64,000 bases of DNA from Trematomus loennbergii. Its lineage: Eukaryota > Chordata > Actinopteri > Perciformes > Nototheniidae. The notes under the pieces were generated by a model, which was not told the DNA's origin, did no database searches, and was given only the letters and a program-made list of their open reading frames with translations. A program made the translations under genes and the position numbers. The stretch lies in assembly GCA_012861695.1 (NCBI GenBank), contig JAAOOA010000033.1, forward strand, positions 12,020,325-12,084,324. The letters run 5' to 3'. Of the stretch, positions 63,885-64,000 are shown piece by piece. Position 1 is the first letter of the stretch. Each line of letters begins with the position of its first letter.

Positions 63885-64000
63885 CCCGGCTCCACGGGAG
63901 CGCATACGGCAAAACGCATAGGAGTAACGCAAACGCCAAAAAGCTTCCGCCCACGCGCAATATACACCGGATTGTGTCAAGCTACACGAGACAGCTCCGT
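63885..64000 (+). mobile_element. Possible left end of an inverted-repeat element cut by the window edge
   Basis: The sharp change to GC-rich AAGGCCCCGGCTCCACGGGA with GCGCATACGGC resembles the start of the CCACACGG-type elements such as the one at 53154. Only one end is in the window, so the call is tentative. Confidence 0.35.

Overview
The window reads as teleost fish nuclear DNA. It is AT-rich and intron-dominated, full of long (CA)n/(GT)n microsatellites, and carries two tRNA-derived SINEs with the TTTGGATAAAAGCGTCT core seen in fish, several non-autonomous DNA transposons with intact target-site duplications, and a non-LTR retrotransposon fragment. There are no bacterial-type operons. 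Most long open frames here are reading frames through CA repeats or pyrimidine tracts and are not genes.

Two genes can be supported, both on the minus strand. The first is the 5' part of a RAPGEF2/RAPGEF6-type Rap guanine-nucleotide exchange factor (PDZ-GEF). Five exons with matching splice phases lie at about 60.7, 59.6, 56.2, 24.9 and 17.1 kb. They encode the N-terminal stretch and the first cyclic-nucleotide-binding-like domain; the catalytic part must lie to the left of the window. The 24.9-kb exon has one extra base in a six-base homopolymer, which breaks the frame. A GC-rich leader at about 2.4-2.9 kb and a short ATG exon at about 1.8 kb look like an alternative promoter and first exon of the same gene.

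The second gene sits inside the 31-kb rapgef intron, in the same orientation, at about 34.4-41.7 kb. I could assemble an 11-exon, roughly 833-residue model with consistent phases. A 1.93-kb central exon encodes two zinc-finger-like motifs and a tyrosine-recombinase domain that keeps the R, K, R, H and Y catalytic positions, so the gene is Crypton-like. It belongs to what I recognise as a large uncharacterised family of fish proteins. Small phase-1 exons encoding an ELSR...LHPEP module occur once before the core and twice after it, the latter in a tandem duplication that is separated by a TTA-flanked inverted-repeat transposon.

Layout: 0-2.9 kb holds a CA repeat and the putative alternative 5' end of rapgef. 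3-16 kb is intronic or intergenic, with a hAT MITE at 9.8 kb and GT repeats. 17 kb holds a rapgef exon with an oddly open region just upstream. 18-31 kb holds SINEs, a GTTCACACC-ended element and CA repeats. 32.8-34.0 kb is a 1.2-kb near-perfect palindrome. 34.4-41.7 kb is the recombinase-like gene. 42-50 kb is a dense transposon graveyard (LINE fragment inside an inverted-repeat element, minisatellites, AT repeats). 50-64 kb contains GT/CA repeats, a nest of one MITE inside another at 53.2-53.8 kb, a TTAA-flanked MITE at 54.3 kb, and the three upstream rapgef exons.
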